In this document: one piece after another, positions 1 through 7,934 of the stretch
Numbering within the stretch: the stretch's first letter is position 1
How the letters are laid out: each line of letters begins with the position of its first letter
Origin: Roseateles_B sp041905785
GTDB taxonomy: Bacteria; Pseudomonadota; Gammaproteobacteria; Burkholderiales; Burkholderiaceae_C
Length of the DNA stretch: 64,000 nucleotides
Direction: 5' to 3'
Assembly: GCA_041905785.1 (NCBI GenBank)
Contig: JAYRKJ010000025.1
Location: 1 to 64,000 of the forward strand
Program-made: the position numbers and the translations under genes
Notes under the pieces: model-generated
The model's input: the letters and a program-made list of their open reading frames with translations, nothing else
What the model was told of the DNA's origin: nothing
Database searches by the model: none

Positions 1-1
1 C

Positions 2-73
2 CTCGACCGCGCCATTGCCAGGTACTTCGACACCGGCGAGACGACTGACGAGATCAACCCGCCGAACGACTGA
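2..73 (+). CDS. C-terminal tail of an unidentified protein (partial, starts before window)
   Basis: Frame 2 is open from the first base and ends at TGA 71-73, coding 23 residues (LDRAIARYFDTGETTDEIN, then PPND). The acidic tail and helical run look protein-like, but it is too short to assign. It belongs to the island and is followed closely by another forward gene. Confidence 0.4.
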   Translation, partial: LDRAIARYFDTGETTDEINPPND

Positions 74-137
74 TCGAACAACGTCAAGATGGGGCGGCTG
101 GACGTTCACGTTTGTCGTGCAGTCTGGCGCGGCGCAG

Positions 138-509
138 ATGCGCCTGGTCATGCCACTCGCCGACCCTTCCGTACAAGACTACTTGTCTGACTGCACGAAC
201 CGCGGTCGCCTCCGGCTGTGGCTGGACAACCAAGCTACGCAGGAGGTCGCCATCGTGGACCTGCCCGGCGGGGTGCGCGCCCCGAGCCTGCTAAGGCGGC
301 TGATGGAGGAATCACGCGGAGTTCCGCGAGACCGCCGCGTGCTGCTTGAACTGGGCCGTGCGCTTTGCCCGCTCGACGGCGTACGGTCACTGATTTCCGG
401 CATCAACGTCGAGCGCGCGGTGACAGTGCTAGTGTCGCAGGACCTCAAGAACGAAATCGAAGGAAAACAGCAGGCCGCTGTGACGGTTGTCAGGCGGCGA
501 TTGCACTGA
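138..509 (+). CDS. Hypothetical island protein, start uncertain
   Basis: An open frame runs from before base 20 to TGA 507-509. The stretch from about base 90 onward reads as a plausible protein, mixing beta-like segments (WTFTFVVQSG, RLRLWLDN) with a helical C-terminus. No family is recognised. Start choice is poor: ATG 138 is used here, GTG 117 is an alternative, and neither has a clear Shine-Dalgarno. Convincing-looking sequence extends upstream of both, so an N-terminal frameshift relative to ATG 89 is possible. A Rho-independent terminator follows at 551-578. Confidence 0.4.
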   Translation: MRLVMPLADPSVQDYLSDCTNRGRLRLWLDNQATQEVAIVDLPGGVRAPSLLRRLMEESRGVPRDRRVLLELGRALCPLDGVRSLISGINVERAVTVLVSQDLKNEIEGKQQAAVTVVRRRLH

Positions 510-550
510 GCGAGCGGCTCATTCGAACAGTAAGAGACCGAACTATTCAA

Positions 551-578
551 GGGGGGCACGCTTCGGCGCGCCCCTTTT
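551..578 (+). terminator. Rho-independent terminator
   Basis: GGGG-rich hairpin with a TTCG loop (GGGGCACGC / GCGCGCCCC, one mismatch) followed by TTTT. It lies just after the hypothetical gene ending at 509 and also sits between converging transcription units. Confidence 0.7.
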
Positions 579-642
579 CTTCCACATGCCTTAGCCAAGA
601 AACGCTGCCTGGCAAGCCGGCCAGCGCCCTGCCAAACGTCCG

Positions 643-1857
643 CTACGAGCCCGATGCTCGCTGGGTCAAGAGCGCCACCATCCAGGGCCAGGCAAAAGGG
701 GTCAGGAAGAAGTAGACAACGTGAGAGAGGCATAGCCCAACGACCACGACGGCATCCATGGACAGCAGCACAACACGCTGTGCGCGAGTCCTTTTCTTGA
801 GAAATGCGAAAGGCTCATCGAACGTCGACGCGATGCTCGGATAGTCCTTGACCAACACTCTCTGCTGACGAGCAATCTCATCCGAGATGACTTTCAACGT
901 ATGGGCCTGATTCCTGAGAAGGAGAATAGTGATAACAGCAAACACCCAGCAACCCAGCAAGACTGCCGTATTTACGAAGAACTCTGTCCCCACCCCGCCC
1001 GCGAACTTCATCTGTGTGGCCACGACGATAGTTGCGACGGGAATCCCAAGCAACTGATTCTGGATGTCAGAAAAGACCTTATGAATCTTTGCGACGTACT
1101 CAACACGCGCCGTCTCAACGGTGTCCTTCAACTTCTCGTATGAGAAGCCGGCGGCATACAGCTTGTAGCCCTGCTCGTAGGCGACGCGCAGTGTCTGCGC
1201 ATTCTCTAGGAGGTACGAGAAGCGCGACTCGGGAGGCTGCGCACGGACTAACTCGACGATTGCAGTCGCTAGGATGCCACCGCACTGCTTCTTGTGAGTA
1301 TCGCTGGGGACCAGCGTTGTCAGCGCCTCAACGGCATCAACGTCCAGATTCTTAAGGTCATGGAGCGTGTACCGAACAGGGATGTCGAAGCGACCGTCGC
1401 TAATAAACACTAGCGCTTGCTCGTCCTCATCGAGAAAGGCAGCGGCATCTCGGAGGCTCTTCACTAGCTTCAGAACGAGCATGTACCGGCGAACATGGTC
1501 GTGCTGGTTGGTGTCTGTGCTTGCGGACTGGACGTCCACCAGAAAGAACCGCTTCTTAGCCTTGATTCGGCATTGCGGCACCGTGAGGTACCCATCCATG
1601 TCCGCCGCAACGACGGCGAATCCGATGCGAGGCAAGAACGAAACGTCGACCACCTCGCCGACCGCATAGCCGACGGCATCCCTCGGTGGAGAGGCTTCAA
1701 GACCGGTATCGTGGAAATGGGTCAGGCAAGTGTTGATAGCCTCAACCTCCTCGGCGGAGGCGAGAGGGAATCGACCCTTCCAAGTCTCGCCCAGCTCCGC
1801 ATTCTGCAGGCCACGGCAGATGCCCTGGAGAGCCTGCCAGGTGAGCTCAGTCGTCAT
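643..1857 (-). CDS. Two-TM membrane protein paired with NdpA-like gene
   Basis: 404 residues. The N-terminal two thirds are soluble and include a basic beta-rich stretch (CRIKAKKRFFLVDVQS) and a helical region. The C-terminal third has two hydrophobic membrane segments (about residues 290-315 and 365-395) separated by a charged linker. No enzyme motif or known family is recognised. Its ATG at 1857 overlaps the end of the upstream NdpA-like gene by 11 bp, so the two are translationally coupled and probably act together. A soluble sensor or effector part anchored to the membrane is common in abortive-infection proteins, but that role is only inference. Expression reads leftward toward the terminator region near 550-640. 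Confidence 0.6.
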   Translation of the reverse strand: MTTELTWQALQGICRGLQNAELGETWKGRFPLASAEEVEAINTCLTHFHDTGLEASPPRDAVGYAVGEVVDVSFLPRIGFAVVAADMDGYLTVPQCRIKAKKRFFLVDVQSASTDTNQHDHVRRYMLVLKLVKSLRDAAAFLDEDEQALVFISDGRFDIPVRYTLHDLKNLDVDAVEALTTLVPSDTHKKQCGGILATAIVELVRAQPPESRFSYLLENAQTLRVAYEQGYKLYAAGFSYEKLKDTVETARVEYVAKIHKVFSDIQNQLLGIPVATIVVATQMKFAGGVGTEFFVNTAVLLGCWVFAVITILLLRNQAHTLKVISDEIARQQRVLVKDYPSIASTFDEPFAFLKKRTRAQRVVLLSMDAVVVVGLCLSHVVYFFLTPFAWPWMVALLTQRASGS

Positions 1858-2869
1858 CGCCTGCCACCTCTTGGTCTAGCTCTGCAACAAGATGGTCTGG
1901 CAGCTTCTTGAGGAGCAAGTGTTTCGGGCCTGGCAGGTACTCAGCTGCCTCATTTAGAAAGGCCGCGCGATGGAGGTCCAAGGTCCAGTATTGATTTTTC
2001 CCCTGGTACTTCAACAACGACTTCAGGACTCGAGAGTCGGGAACGAACCCGTCACTGAGGCCCAGATTTACCTGCGCCAACGCCATCTGGAGGATGTGAG
2101 GTTCCTGCGGCCAGGCTACGTTGGTCAGCTCCTCTAGGCTCAATGGCTGCTTATCCCGGCTTTGCCTGCGACAGTAGTCATGAGCCGCCTTTAGAAACTC
2201 CTCTTCCTGTTCCAGGGAGAGGCCCCTGTCTTTCGCGAACTCGCGCAGTGTCCCGACGAGCTTCCGCGTCTCTTCGACGTCCTTGACGATGACGTTGCAT
2301 CCAAGGAAGAACTTGAAGTAGTCCGCGACTTCACCGCGGTGCTTCAGGAAGTTCACGTACCGAGCCTGCTCATCACCTCCAAACCAAGAGGTTAGGTTCA
2401 CCCTACCCGCAACTCGAAGATTTTCCAAGTCGACGTGAACGGCGTCGACGATTTCGAGCGTTTCCTCATTCACCGCGCTGCTGGCCACATTGTTAATGAT
2501 GGCGACGAGGAACCAGTGCATGCCGGAATCTGATTGGCCATGGGCCATGAGCACATAGCCGCCCTTCGCCAGCGATGCTTGGTTGGCCTTGCCTGCAAGA
2601 ACGTCCATGAGCTGGCGCGAGCAGTCAATGAAGTCAATTTCGTGTGACTCGAAGGCCTGCCGAAGAACCGTTGAAGTCGGGTACGTCAGCAGGTCGTCCT
2701 CAAAGCGACCGTAGGCCTTGCTGGCCTTCTCGTTGTATAGGTCACTGATTCTTCCCACCAAGTGCTGCACCGGCTCGGTGAGCGGCAGCTCGGCACCGCG
2801 TGTCTGTACCGACGCCGGGCCGTGCTGTTCCTTGATGAGCTTATGAATTACGGCCGCATGAATAGCCAA
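1847..2869 (-). CDS. NdpA/YejK-like nucleoid-associated protein
   Basis: 340 residues matching the 37-kDa nucleoid-associated protein family (PF04245). The diagnostic features are a GYVLMAHG stretch, WFLVAIINN, and the pattern of R-x-NL-x-W followed by YVNFLKHRGEVADYFKFFLG about residues 155-190. Family members bind DNA and associate with the nucleoid. Island-encoded copies are accessory, and their substrate is unknown. The start is TTG 2869, chosen because GGGAG lies about 8 nt upstream; no in-frame ATG is better placed. The gene overlaps the downstream membrane-protein gene by 11 bp, making a two-gene operon. Family assignment is confident by motif reading; the biological role here is inference. 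Confidence 0.8.
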   Translation of the reverse strand: MAIHAAVIHKLIKEQHGPASVQTRGAELPLTEPVQHLVGRISDLYNEKASKAYGRFEDDLLTYPTSTVLRQAFESHEIDFIDCSRQLMDVLAGKANQASLAKGGYVLMAHGQSDSGMHWFLVAIINNVASSAVNEETLEIVDAVHVDLENLRVAGRVNLTSWFGGDEQARYVNFLKHRGEVADYFKFFLGCNVIVKDVEETRKLVGTLREFAKDRGLSLEQEEEFLKAAHDYCRRQSRDKQPLSLEELTNVAWPQEPHILQMALAQVNLGLSDGFVPDSRVLKSLLKYQGKNQYWTLDLHRAAFLNEAAEYLPGPKHLLLKKLPDHLVAELDQEVAGDDD

Positions 2870-3261
2870 TTTTCTTCTCCCTGGTATAGGACGGCGAGTT
2901 TCACATCAACTGGCTATTCGGCGCCACAAGGGTTTCCAGGAAATTTCAACGCTGGACTGATGGCGCGACGACTGCACTTTCCCACGCGGGTGGCTCAAGG
3001 CATGAGCCATTAGCTCGCTTGCGAAGCCGTGGGACAGGACGCGCGCAGCCAAGACACTTGCACCGCCTGGCCGGGCTTTGTGCGCCGGTTCAGGACCTCA
3101 GTAAACTGGCGCCGGGAGGCAGTAAGGCCTACACCATCTATATCGCAGCAGCGATGACCGCGGAATTCGGCTTGGATGCCTGCAGCGGCAAGTCGTACCG
3201 GATGGGAAGATGGGGCCTCGCGGGTTCAAGTCCTGCTGCCGCCCACCTAGGCTCCCCACGT
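2870..3261. other. Intergenic region, about 390 bp, with a tRNA-like T-arm
   Basis: No convincing gene. It carries the upstream region of the reverse-strand NdpA-like gene. At 3220-3236 there is a perfect T-arm (GCGGG, loop TTCAAGT, CCTGC), followed by TGCCGCC and then C-ACC. Only about 29 nt separate this from a partly matching acceptor strand (AGCGGCA at 3183-3189), too little for a complete tRNA. It may be a decayed tRNA end or old attachment remnant. Confidence 0.4.
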
Positions 3262-4035
3262 TCAATTTTTGTAGCCATGGGTGAGGGCTAGCTTGGACAA
3301 TTCTGGGTCGCTTAGCCAGCGCTTCGGGCGGGCGAACGGGGTGCTGGCGGCCTCTTCAACCATGCGGCTGAAAGCGAACCACGACAACTGCCAGTCGCGC
3401 GCGGCTTCCGCGCTGAACATGCTCTTGAGTTTGGCCTTGTCGAAATTTCTGCCGACTCTGGCTGTCTGTTTGTAGGCTGCAATGTCGCCAGTGAGCTCAC
3501 TCAGGAGCACCAGCAGGTTGGAGACCTTGGTGCTCAACGGCAGGATGTCTTCCGCCGGTTCTGGCATTTCTGGCGAAGACTCGTCCTTTGTGTAGGCGTC
3601 ACCAAGCTCGGCAACGACTGCTGCTGCGAGTGCCGGGTCAGCTGACAGCTCAGCGATGAGCCGCTTGGTGCGCTTTTCCCGGAGCCGGGCGGCCTTGGTC
3701 GTGTCGAACGCTGCTTGGTGGGCATCGCTCTTCAGCTTTTTGTCTGGAAGCTTTGCCTCGACGTATGCGATTTCCTGGGCCGACAAACCTTGCTCCGCGA
3801 AGGCACGTCTGTCATCGGGCGTCAATCGTCCCATACCGGCCGGCAGCGTGTGGTCGAGATATACCGGCACTCGGACAGCCTTGACCGTCGAGCCCATCTC
3901 AACTTGCTTGAGCACCTTCTTGACCACATGAATGGGACCCGGTCCGACGCCCGGCTGGAGCCGCTGGAGCACCATGATGTGAAGCGGCTTGCCGGTCGTT
4001 GTCGAAGCGGCGGTTTGTGTTTTTGTGTGGTTCAT
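3262..4035 (-). CDS. Hypothetical island protein
   Basis: 257 residues from ATG 4035, which has a GAGAG purine run just upstream; the open frame extends further but that part is low-complexity and R/P/S-rich, typical of non-coding GC-rich DNA. The protein begins with a T-rich disordered tail, then has a basic helical middle (KAARLREKRTKRLIAELS, about residues 115-135), an acidic P/E stretch, and a C-terminal helical block rich in W, F and K. No known domain is recognised. It is transcribed away from the forward accessory genes that begin at 4617, with which it shares a 580-bp intergenic region full of inverted repeats. Confidence 0.55.
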   Translation of the reverse strand: MNHTKTQTAASTTTGKPLHIMVLQRLQPGVGPGPIHVVKKVLKQVEMGSTVKAVRVPVYLDHTLPAGMGRLTPDDRRAFAEQGLSAQEIAYVEAKLPDKKLKSDAHQAAFDTTKAARLREKRTKRLIAELSADPALAAAVVAELGDAYTKDESSPEMPEPAEDILPLSTKVSNLLVLLSELTGDIAAYKQTARVGRNFDKAKLKSMFSAEAARDWQLSWFAFSRMVEEAASTPFARPKRWLSDPELSKLALTHGYKN

Positions 4036-4404
4036 GGATTCTCTCGGGTTGGTTGCAGTGACTTCGTATAGCGACTGCCGTTTTAGCCACCGTGTCGGTG
4101 CGACACGGGCGATGCTGCAACTCCGTTCCATGGCAGCGCGGTGCTGCGCGACGGCGGGCATGGTGGATGCGGTGGAGGTACTGCCCTTAAGGGCCATCGC
4201 CGGTCGTCGGCTGCTGGAGGAGATGGCGGTCTGGCGATGCCGAATCGGCGGACGCCGAGGTGGCTCTGTCGCCGCATGCGGTAGCCGGGGGGCGACCAGT
4301 TCGGCTCTGTTTGGAGCTCTGGCCCGAGCCCCGGAGGGGTGGTCGCGGATGCGAGCCAGACCGGCGGTGAGCCGGTCCGTCGGAGCGGGGCGGTAAGCCC
4401 GGCT

Positions 4405-4517
4405 CCATGGGGACGACCCGGCGGCAGTGCCGACCGCCGAGTCCCCTGGTAGGGGGATGAGGCGGTCGGGGCTGGGAGCGCGGCAGCGCTCATCCCCCGG
4501 CCGGGTCGTCCCCATGG
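4405..4517. repeat. Perfect 18-bp inverted repeat with nested inner palindromes
   Basis: CCATGGGGACGACCCGGC at 4405-4422 is repeated exactly, inverted, at 4500-4517. Inside the 77-bp spacer are two more complementary pairs: GGGGGATGAG with CTCATCCCCC, and GACCGCC with GGCGGTC. The whole can fold into a compound stem or branched structure. Such layouts occur at replication or transfer origins and at regulatory sites; none of these is established here. Confidence 0.7.
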
Positions 4518-4586
4518 CGTGCCGCGGGTCCCGGAGGGGCCAAGCACGCCTACGGCCATCGGAGGCGCACTCGTAGTGCCTATACG

Positions 4587-4610
4587 TCCGAAAGCGAGTG
4601 CGCTTTCGGA
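4587..4610 (+). promoter_or_regulatory. Hairpin overlapping the ribosome binding site of the gene at 4617
   Basis: TCCGAAAGC and GCTTTCGGA form a perfect 9-bp stem around a 6-nt loop. The 3' arm runs into GGAG, which lies 6 nt before ATG 4617 and is the likely Shine-Dalgarno. Folding would partly hide it, so translation may be controlled here, or a dimeric regulator may bind the palindrome. Confidence 0.55.
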
Positions 4611-4616
4611 GCCTTC

Positions 4617-5741
4617 ATGCCAAACAACACTTCAGAAATCATCCAGCCCCAAGAGGCTGTTTCCCCACACCCCGGGCCATCGGCCGCGGCAGCGGTCGTC
4701 GCCGCAAATTCGGTCGCATCGGCCGGCGCTACAACTGCGTCTGCAGCATCGAGCGACTGCAACTCATGCGATGACGCGAGCGACGCAAATTGCGCGGCGC
4801 GGTTGCACACTGCCACACCGCGCAAGCGCAAGAGGCCCTCGGCCAAGCCGCTCGAAAAATTCAGGGCTACTGGCGTTGCGACTTGGGACAAGGCTCAGCA
4901 GTACGAGTGGGATGCCATCTTCGCCGTCGCCCAATTTGGCCTCCTCAGTGTCAAGCAGCTGGGCGAGTGGGTCTTCAAGAACCTTTCCACTTCCGCGGCT
5001 CGGCACCGGCAGGCGCAAGCGCTGACGCTGCGGCTATGCCGCCAGGCACAGGCCACCAGCGTTGCGAGTCGCTTGGCCCGGGTCAATCGTCGTGAGCCGA
5101 TTCGAGCGTTTGGCCGCAAGAAGGTCGGCGCCAGCTTCTACTACTTCCTGAATGCCGCCGGCCTGCGCTACATGCAGCAGAACTTTGACCTGGTTCTGCC
5201 GGACGCATCGAAGTCGCTGACCACAGCCAGCGACATGGCCAAGCGTGCGCTGGTGTTCGAGCACTGCCTTGCTATGCACCGCGCCGACCCGGACCTCACT
5301 TTCACGGGGCCTGCGGCGCTTGCCGCTGATGTCCACCGACAGCGAAACCTGCAGCCACTCGAGCGGGCCGTGCTGAGCTGTCTGGCCAATCTCAGGTGTG
5401 CGGTCCGTGCTTCGGGCCGTGTGACCTACACCTACGTCGCCGACCGGGCAGGGTCTTCAGACGCGGCCAGCGTTGCCTATTACTGTGAACTCGCCCGGGT
5501 TGCCTCGGCGGTGCTGGGTCGAGCCATCAGCATCGAGGTCATCGGCCGACGAATGCCGGCAGAAGTGGGCGTGGCTTTGAAGGACACGCAGCTCGCGCGG
5601 GCGCTCGTCAAGGCGTCTCTGAAAGAAGTCTTCTGGACCGAGGGAGGCCGGTACCGTGCCGACAAGCTGGTCGCCTTCTTCACGTCACTCCGCCCCCATG
5701 TTGCGAGCATTCGCTCCGTGATGGAGCGACATCGTGCTTGA
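4617..5741 (+). CDS. Replication-relaxation-like / winged-helix accessory protein
   Basis: 374 residues. A disordered A/S/T-rich leader of about 75 residues precedes a helical domain starting near KPLEKFRATGVATWDKAQQ. The region around residues 95-160 (FAVAQFGLLSVKQL followed by a basic helix) has the look of a winged helix as in replication-relaxation proteins found on plasmids and integrative elements. That family assignment is tentative. Its stop overlaps the start of the next gene by 8 bp (GTG 5734), so the two are co-translated. ATG 4617 is preceded by GGAG inside a hairpin. Confidence 0.5.
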   Translation: MPNNTSEIIQPQEAVSPHPGPSAAAAVVAANSVASAGATTASAASSDCNSCDDASDANCAARLHTATPRKRKRPSAKPLEKFRATGVATWDKAQQYEWDAIFAVAQFGLLSVKQLGEWVFKNLSTSAARHRQAQALTLRLCRQAQATSVASRLARVNRREPIRAFGRKKVGASFYYFLNAAGLRYMQQNFDLVLPDASKSLTTASDMAKRALVFEHCLAMHRADPDLTFTGPAALAADVHRQRNLQPLERAVLSCLANLRCAVRASGRVTYTYVADRAGSSDAASVAYYCELARVASAVLGRAISIEVIGRRMPAEVGVALKDTQLARALVKASLKEVFWTEGGRYRADKLVAFFTSLRPHVASIRSVMERHRA

Positions 5742-6942
5742 ACACATGCTGTCGCCGCTGATGCCGAACTCCCGTGAGCTGCTTGAGCGCGTGCAGCCCT
5801 GGCTGTTCGACGACGATTGCGCGGCAGACCTCGCGCTCCTGCATGCCATTGGGGTACTGGGCTCGATGCGTGAAGCAGAGCTGGCGCTCTTCTACCGCGG
5901 TCGCCTGGCGCCCGTGGCCGGCATGCAGGGCTATGTCGACGAGTACGCCGTGGTCTATCCAGCCAGCAACGGACCTGGCTTCGTGACGAGCGAGAGTGCA
6001 GTCCATGCCACCCGGCGCCGCCTGCTGAAGCTGGTTGAGGAGAAGCTCCTGAATGTGGCCACTGTCGCGCGCACGACCGCCGACCATCTGGCGGGCCGCT
6101 ACTACTGGCTCACGCGACGCGGTGCACAACGCGTTCTTGACGCCGGCTACCGCGTCCGCAGCCGTCAGAACATCGACAACATGAGCCATGTCGGTTCGGT
6201 GCAGGACCAGCACCGACTGCTGGAGCAGCAGTACATCATCGCCCGCCGGCTCATCCAGCCTTCTCTGAGGGTTTGGGGTGAATACGCCATCCGTTCTGGC
6301 CTGGCGCGACAGCCCAGGCCCGCAGAACCTGGCACCAAGCTGCCCACCATCAAGGAACAGCTGGCCGCGATGTCTGGCGAGTTGTTCCTGTCGCCTGCAG
6401 AGCTCGGCCATGCTGGCAAGGCCAACACCGAGGCCAACCGTCGCTACTTCACGCGCAGGCCGGATGTGCTGTTGCTTGACGAGCATCCAGAACTCGAGCG
6501 CTACATGGATTCGACGGGCCGCAACCCGCAGTCACGCCCGCCGCATGTGTTTGGCGACGTCGATTGGGTTGAAATCGAGGCGAGCAAGAAGGACACGGTC
6601 ACCCAAGCCAAGTCGTTCAACGGCATCTTCTATCTCGGCCGGATGCTCGACGTGAGCCTGGAGCGTGGCCTGGTCACGAAGTTCACCCTTGTCACCCGCA
6701 ATCACCCGCACACCAACCTGCGCGCGAAGCTGCTCGATGCCTACGAGCGCTGGGCGGCGCGGGCTGACATCCAAGCCATGCTGCGGAAGAACGCCAGGCT
6801 GAACGCAGGCTTCGACCCCAAGCAGCTGAGTGAACGGGTGTGGCTCGCCGAGCTGACGCAGGACGCAGAGCATCGGCTGACCGGCGTACGTATCGAGTCC
6901 ATTGCATCCATCTCGCTGCGCGAGCGGCGTGGCAATTCTTGA
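5734..6942 (+). CDS. Winged-helix plus PD-(D/E)XK-like accessory protein
   Basis: 402 residues from GTG 5734 (ATG 5746 is an alternative). The N-terminal half has helices resembling a winged-helix DNA-binding region (LHAIGVLGSMREAELALFY, then a REP-type RRRLLKLVEEKLL helix). The C-terminal half contains RRPDVLLLDE near residue 245, followed about 30 residues later by VDWVEIEASKKD. This PD...ExE...K spacing fits a PD-(D/E)XK nuclease core. It overlaps and is probably coupled to the gene at 4617-5741. A pairing of two winged-helix proteins, one with a nuclease-like core, suggests DNA processing for the element, but the substrate is unknown. The nuclease reading rests on motif inspection only. 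Confidence 0.5.
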   Translation: MLEHMLSPLMPNSRELLERVQPWLFDDDCAADLALLHAIGVLGSMREAELALFYRGRLAPVAGMQGYVDEYAVVYPASNGPGFVTSESAVHATRRRLLKLVEEKLLNVATVARTTADHLAGRYYWLTRRGAQRVLDAGYRVRSRQNIDNMSHVGSVQDQHRLLEQQYIIARRLIQPSLRVWGEYAIRSGLARQPRPAEPGTKLPTIKEQLAAMSGELFLSPAELGHAGKANTEANRRYFTRRPDVLLLDEHPELERYMDSTGRNPQSRPPHVFGDVDWVEIEASKKDTVTQAKSFNGIFYLGRMLDVSLERGLVTKFTLVTRNHPHTNLRAKLLDAYERWAARADIQAMLRKNARLNAGFDPKQLSERVWLAELTQDAEHRLTGVRIESIASISLRERRGNS

Positions 6943-7058
6943 CCTGAAGCTGCCGCCAGCGCGGTCACCGTCCCGGCTGATGCCAACGGTGTTGCCTATA
7001 CGCGTTACCGCAGGGATGCCCTGCGGCTTGAGGAAACTATTACAGACAAGGAGAAATC

Positions 7059-7733
7059 ATGGCAATCGGACCCGACGGACGCTTTTTGCCGAACGCGACC
7101 AAAGCGGCGCTTGAGGTGTTCTCTGCAACTGACATCTCGCGCGTGCTGCACAAGCTGGACTGCGGGCTCACGCGTGACCAGGTAGCGCTGATTGCATCAG
7201 CGTACGAGAAGCTCTTTACGCCCGCCACCGTTCGGCTCCGGCGCAATGGCCTCGTCCATGAGCGGCTGATGAAAAAGGTGCAGGAGGTCTTCCAGACTGT
7301 GAGGCAAGTACAGCCTGTCGCGGAGGCCTGTGAACAGCTTCATCGCGAAGTGCTTGAAGTCCGAGACGGCGACTGGGCGGGGCTTTACGTCCGACTGGCG
7401 ATAGCCGCCGGCATGGACCCTGGCGCGGCGGAGTGTGCTCGCGCCGTTATTCAGCTTCGGCGGGAACAGGGCAGGAGTGGTGAGGACGCCAGATTTGCAG
7501 CAGAGCAGTTCGCAGACATGTGGTCGAAGTCGGACTGCGCGGCGCTGGAGGACGCCCGAGCCCTTGAAGGCATCCTTCGGGACGTCACGAAGACCTGCAT
7601 GGCTGTTGCCCAAAAAGGCGCGCTGGAGGCCTTCAAGGCCGCGGACGAGATGCCGCGGCGACAAGGTGCTAAAGCCGGCGACCGCACTTGGTCCTCGCGG
7701 ACGCAGAGTCGACGTCAGGCGGCATTCGCATAG
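7059..7733 (+). CDS. Hypothetical helical island protein
   Basis: 224 residues, almost entirely predicted helix, with a basic Q/R-rich C-terminal tail. No family recognised. ATG 7059 has a strong ribosome binding site (AAGGAG, spacing about 6). It follows the winged-helix pair by about 115 bp in the same direction and is closed by a Rho-independent terminator at 7743-7766, so it probably ends that transcription unit. Confidence 0.6.
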   Translation: MAIGPDGRFLPNATKAALEVFSATDISRVLHKLDCGLTRDQVALIASAYEKLFTPATVRLRRNGLVHERLMKKVQEVFQTVRQVQPVAEACEQLHREVLEVRDGDWAGLYVRLAIAAGMDPGAAECARAVIQLRREQGRSGEDARFAAEQFADMWSKSDCAALEDARALEGILRDVTKTCMAVAQKGALEAFKAADEMPRRQGAKAGDRTWSSRTQSRRQAAFA

Positions 7734-7742
7734 CGCTCATTC

Positions 7743-7766
7743 AAAGCCCCCGAGCAGGGGGCTTTC
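7743..7766 (+). terminator. Rho-independent terminator
   Basis: AAAGCCCCC - GAGCA - GGGGGCTTT: a 9-bp near-perfect stem with AAA/TTT flanks, 10 bp after the stop codon of the gene ending at 7733. Confidence 0.85.
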
Positions 7767-7934
7767 CATTTCGCCTCCGGTGATACTGGTATCCCGTCCT
7801 GCTGCTCAGGGCCTCAGACGGTCTTTCTGGAAGCGTCTCCGGGAAGCCGTGCAGGCAAATGCGTGAGCACCATTGCTAGTTTTAGAGCGCGAAGGTCGCG
7901 TTCAAAATGGGTAACTCAAACTGGGGCAACTTCA

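Larger units (their letters stand above)
4036..4616. other. 580-bp divergent intergenic region with nested inverted repeats
   Basis: No credible gene on either strand. It separates the reverse gene ending at 3262 from the forward gene starting at 4617 and so must hold both promoters. Its notable content is the large inverted repeat at 4405-4517 and the start-proximal hairpin at 4587-4610, each listed separately. Confidence 0.6.

Noticed and set aside
3183..3247. Complete tRNA gene
   Set aside because: T-arm and acceptor strand are good but only about 29 nt separate them from the possible 5' acceptor strand, so no D-arm plus anticodon arm fits.
3019..3291. 90-residue forward frame in the NdpA upstream region
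   Set aside because: Composition is not protein-like and its end is a translated tRNA-type T-arm; no ribosome binding site.
4036..4515. N-terminal extension of the reverse gene at 3262-4035
   Set aside because: The added 160 residues are R/P/S/A-rich and cover the large inverted repeat; ATG 4035 with an upstream purine run gives a more plausible protein.
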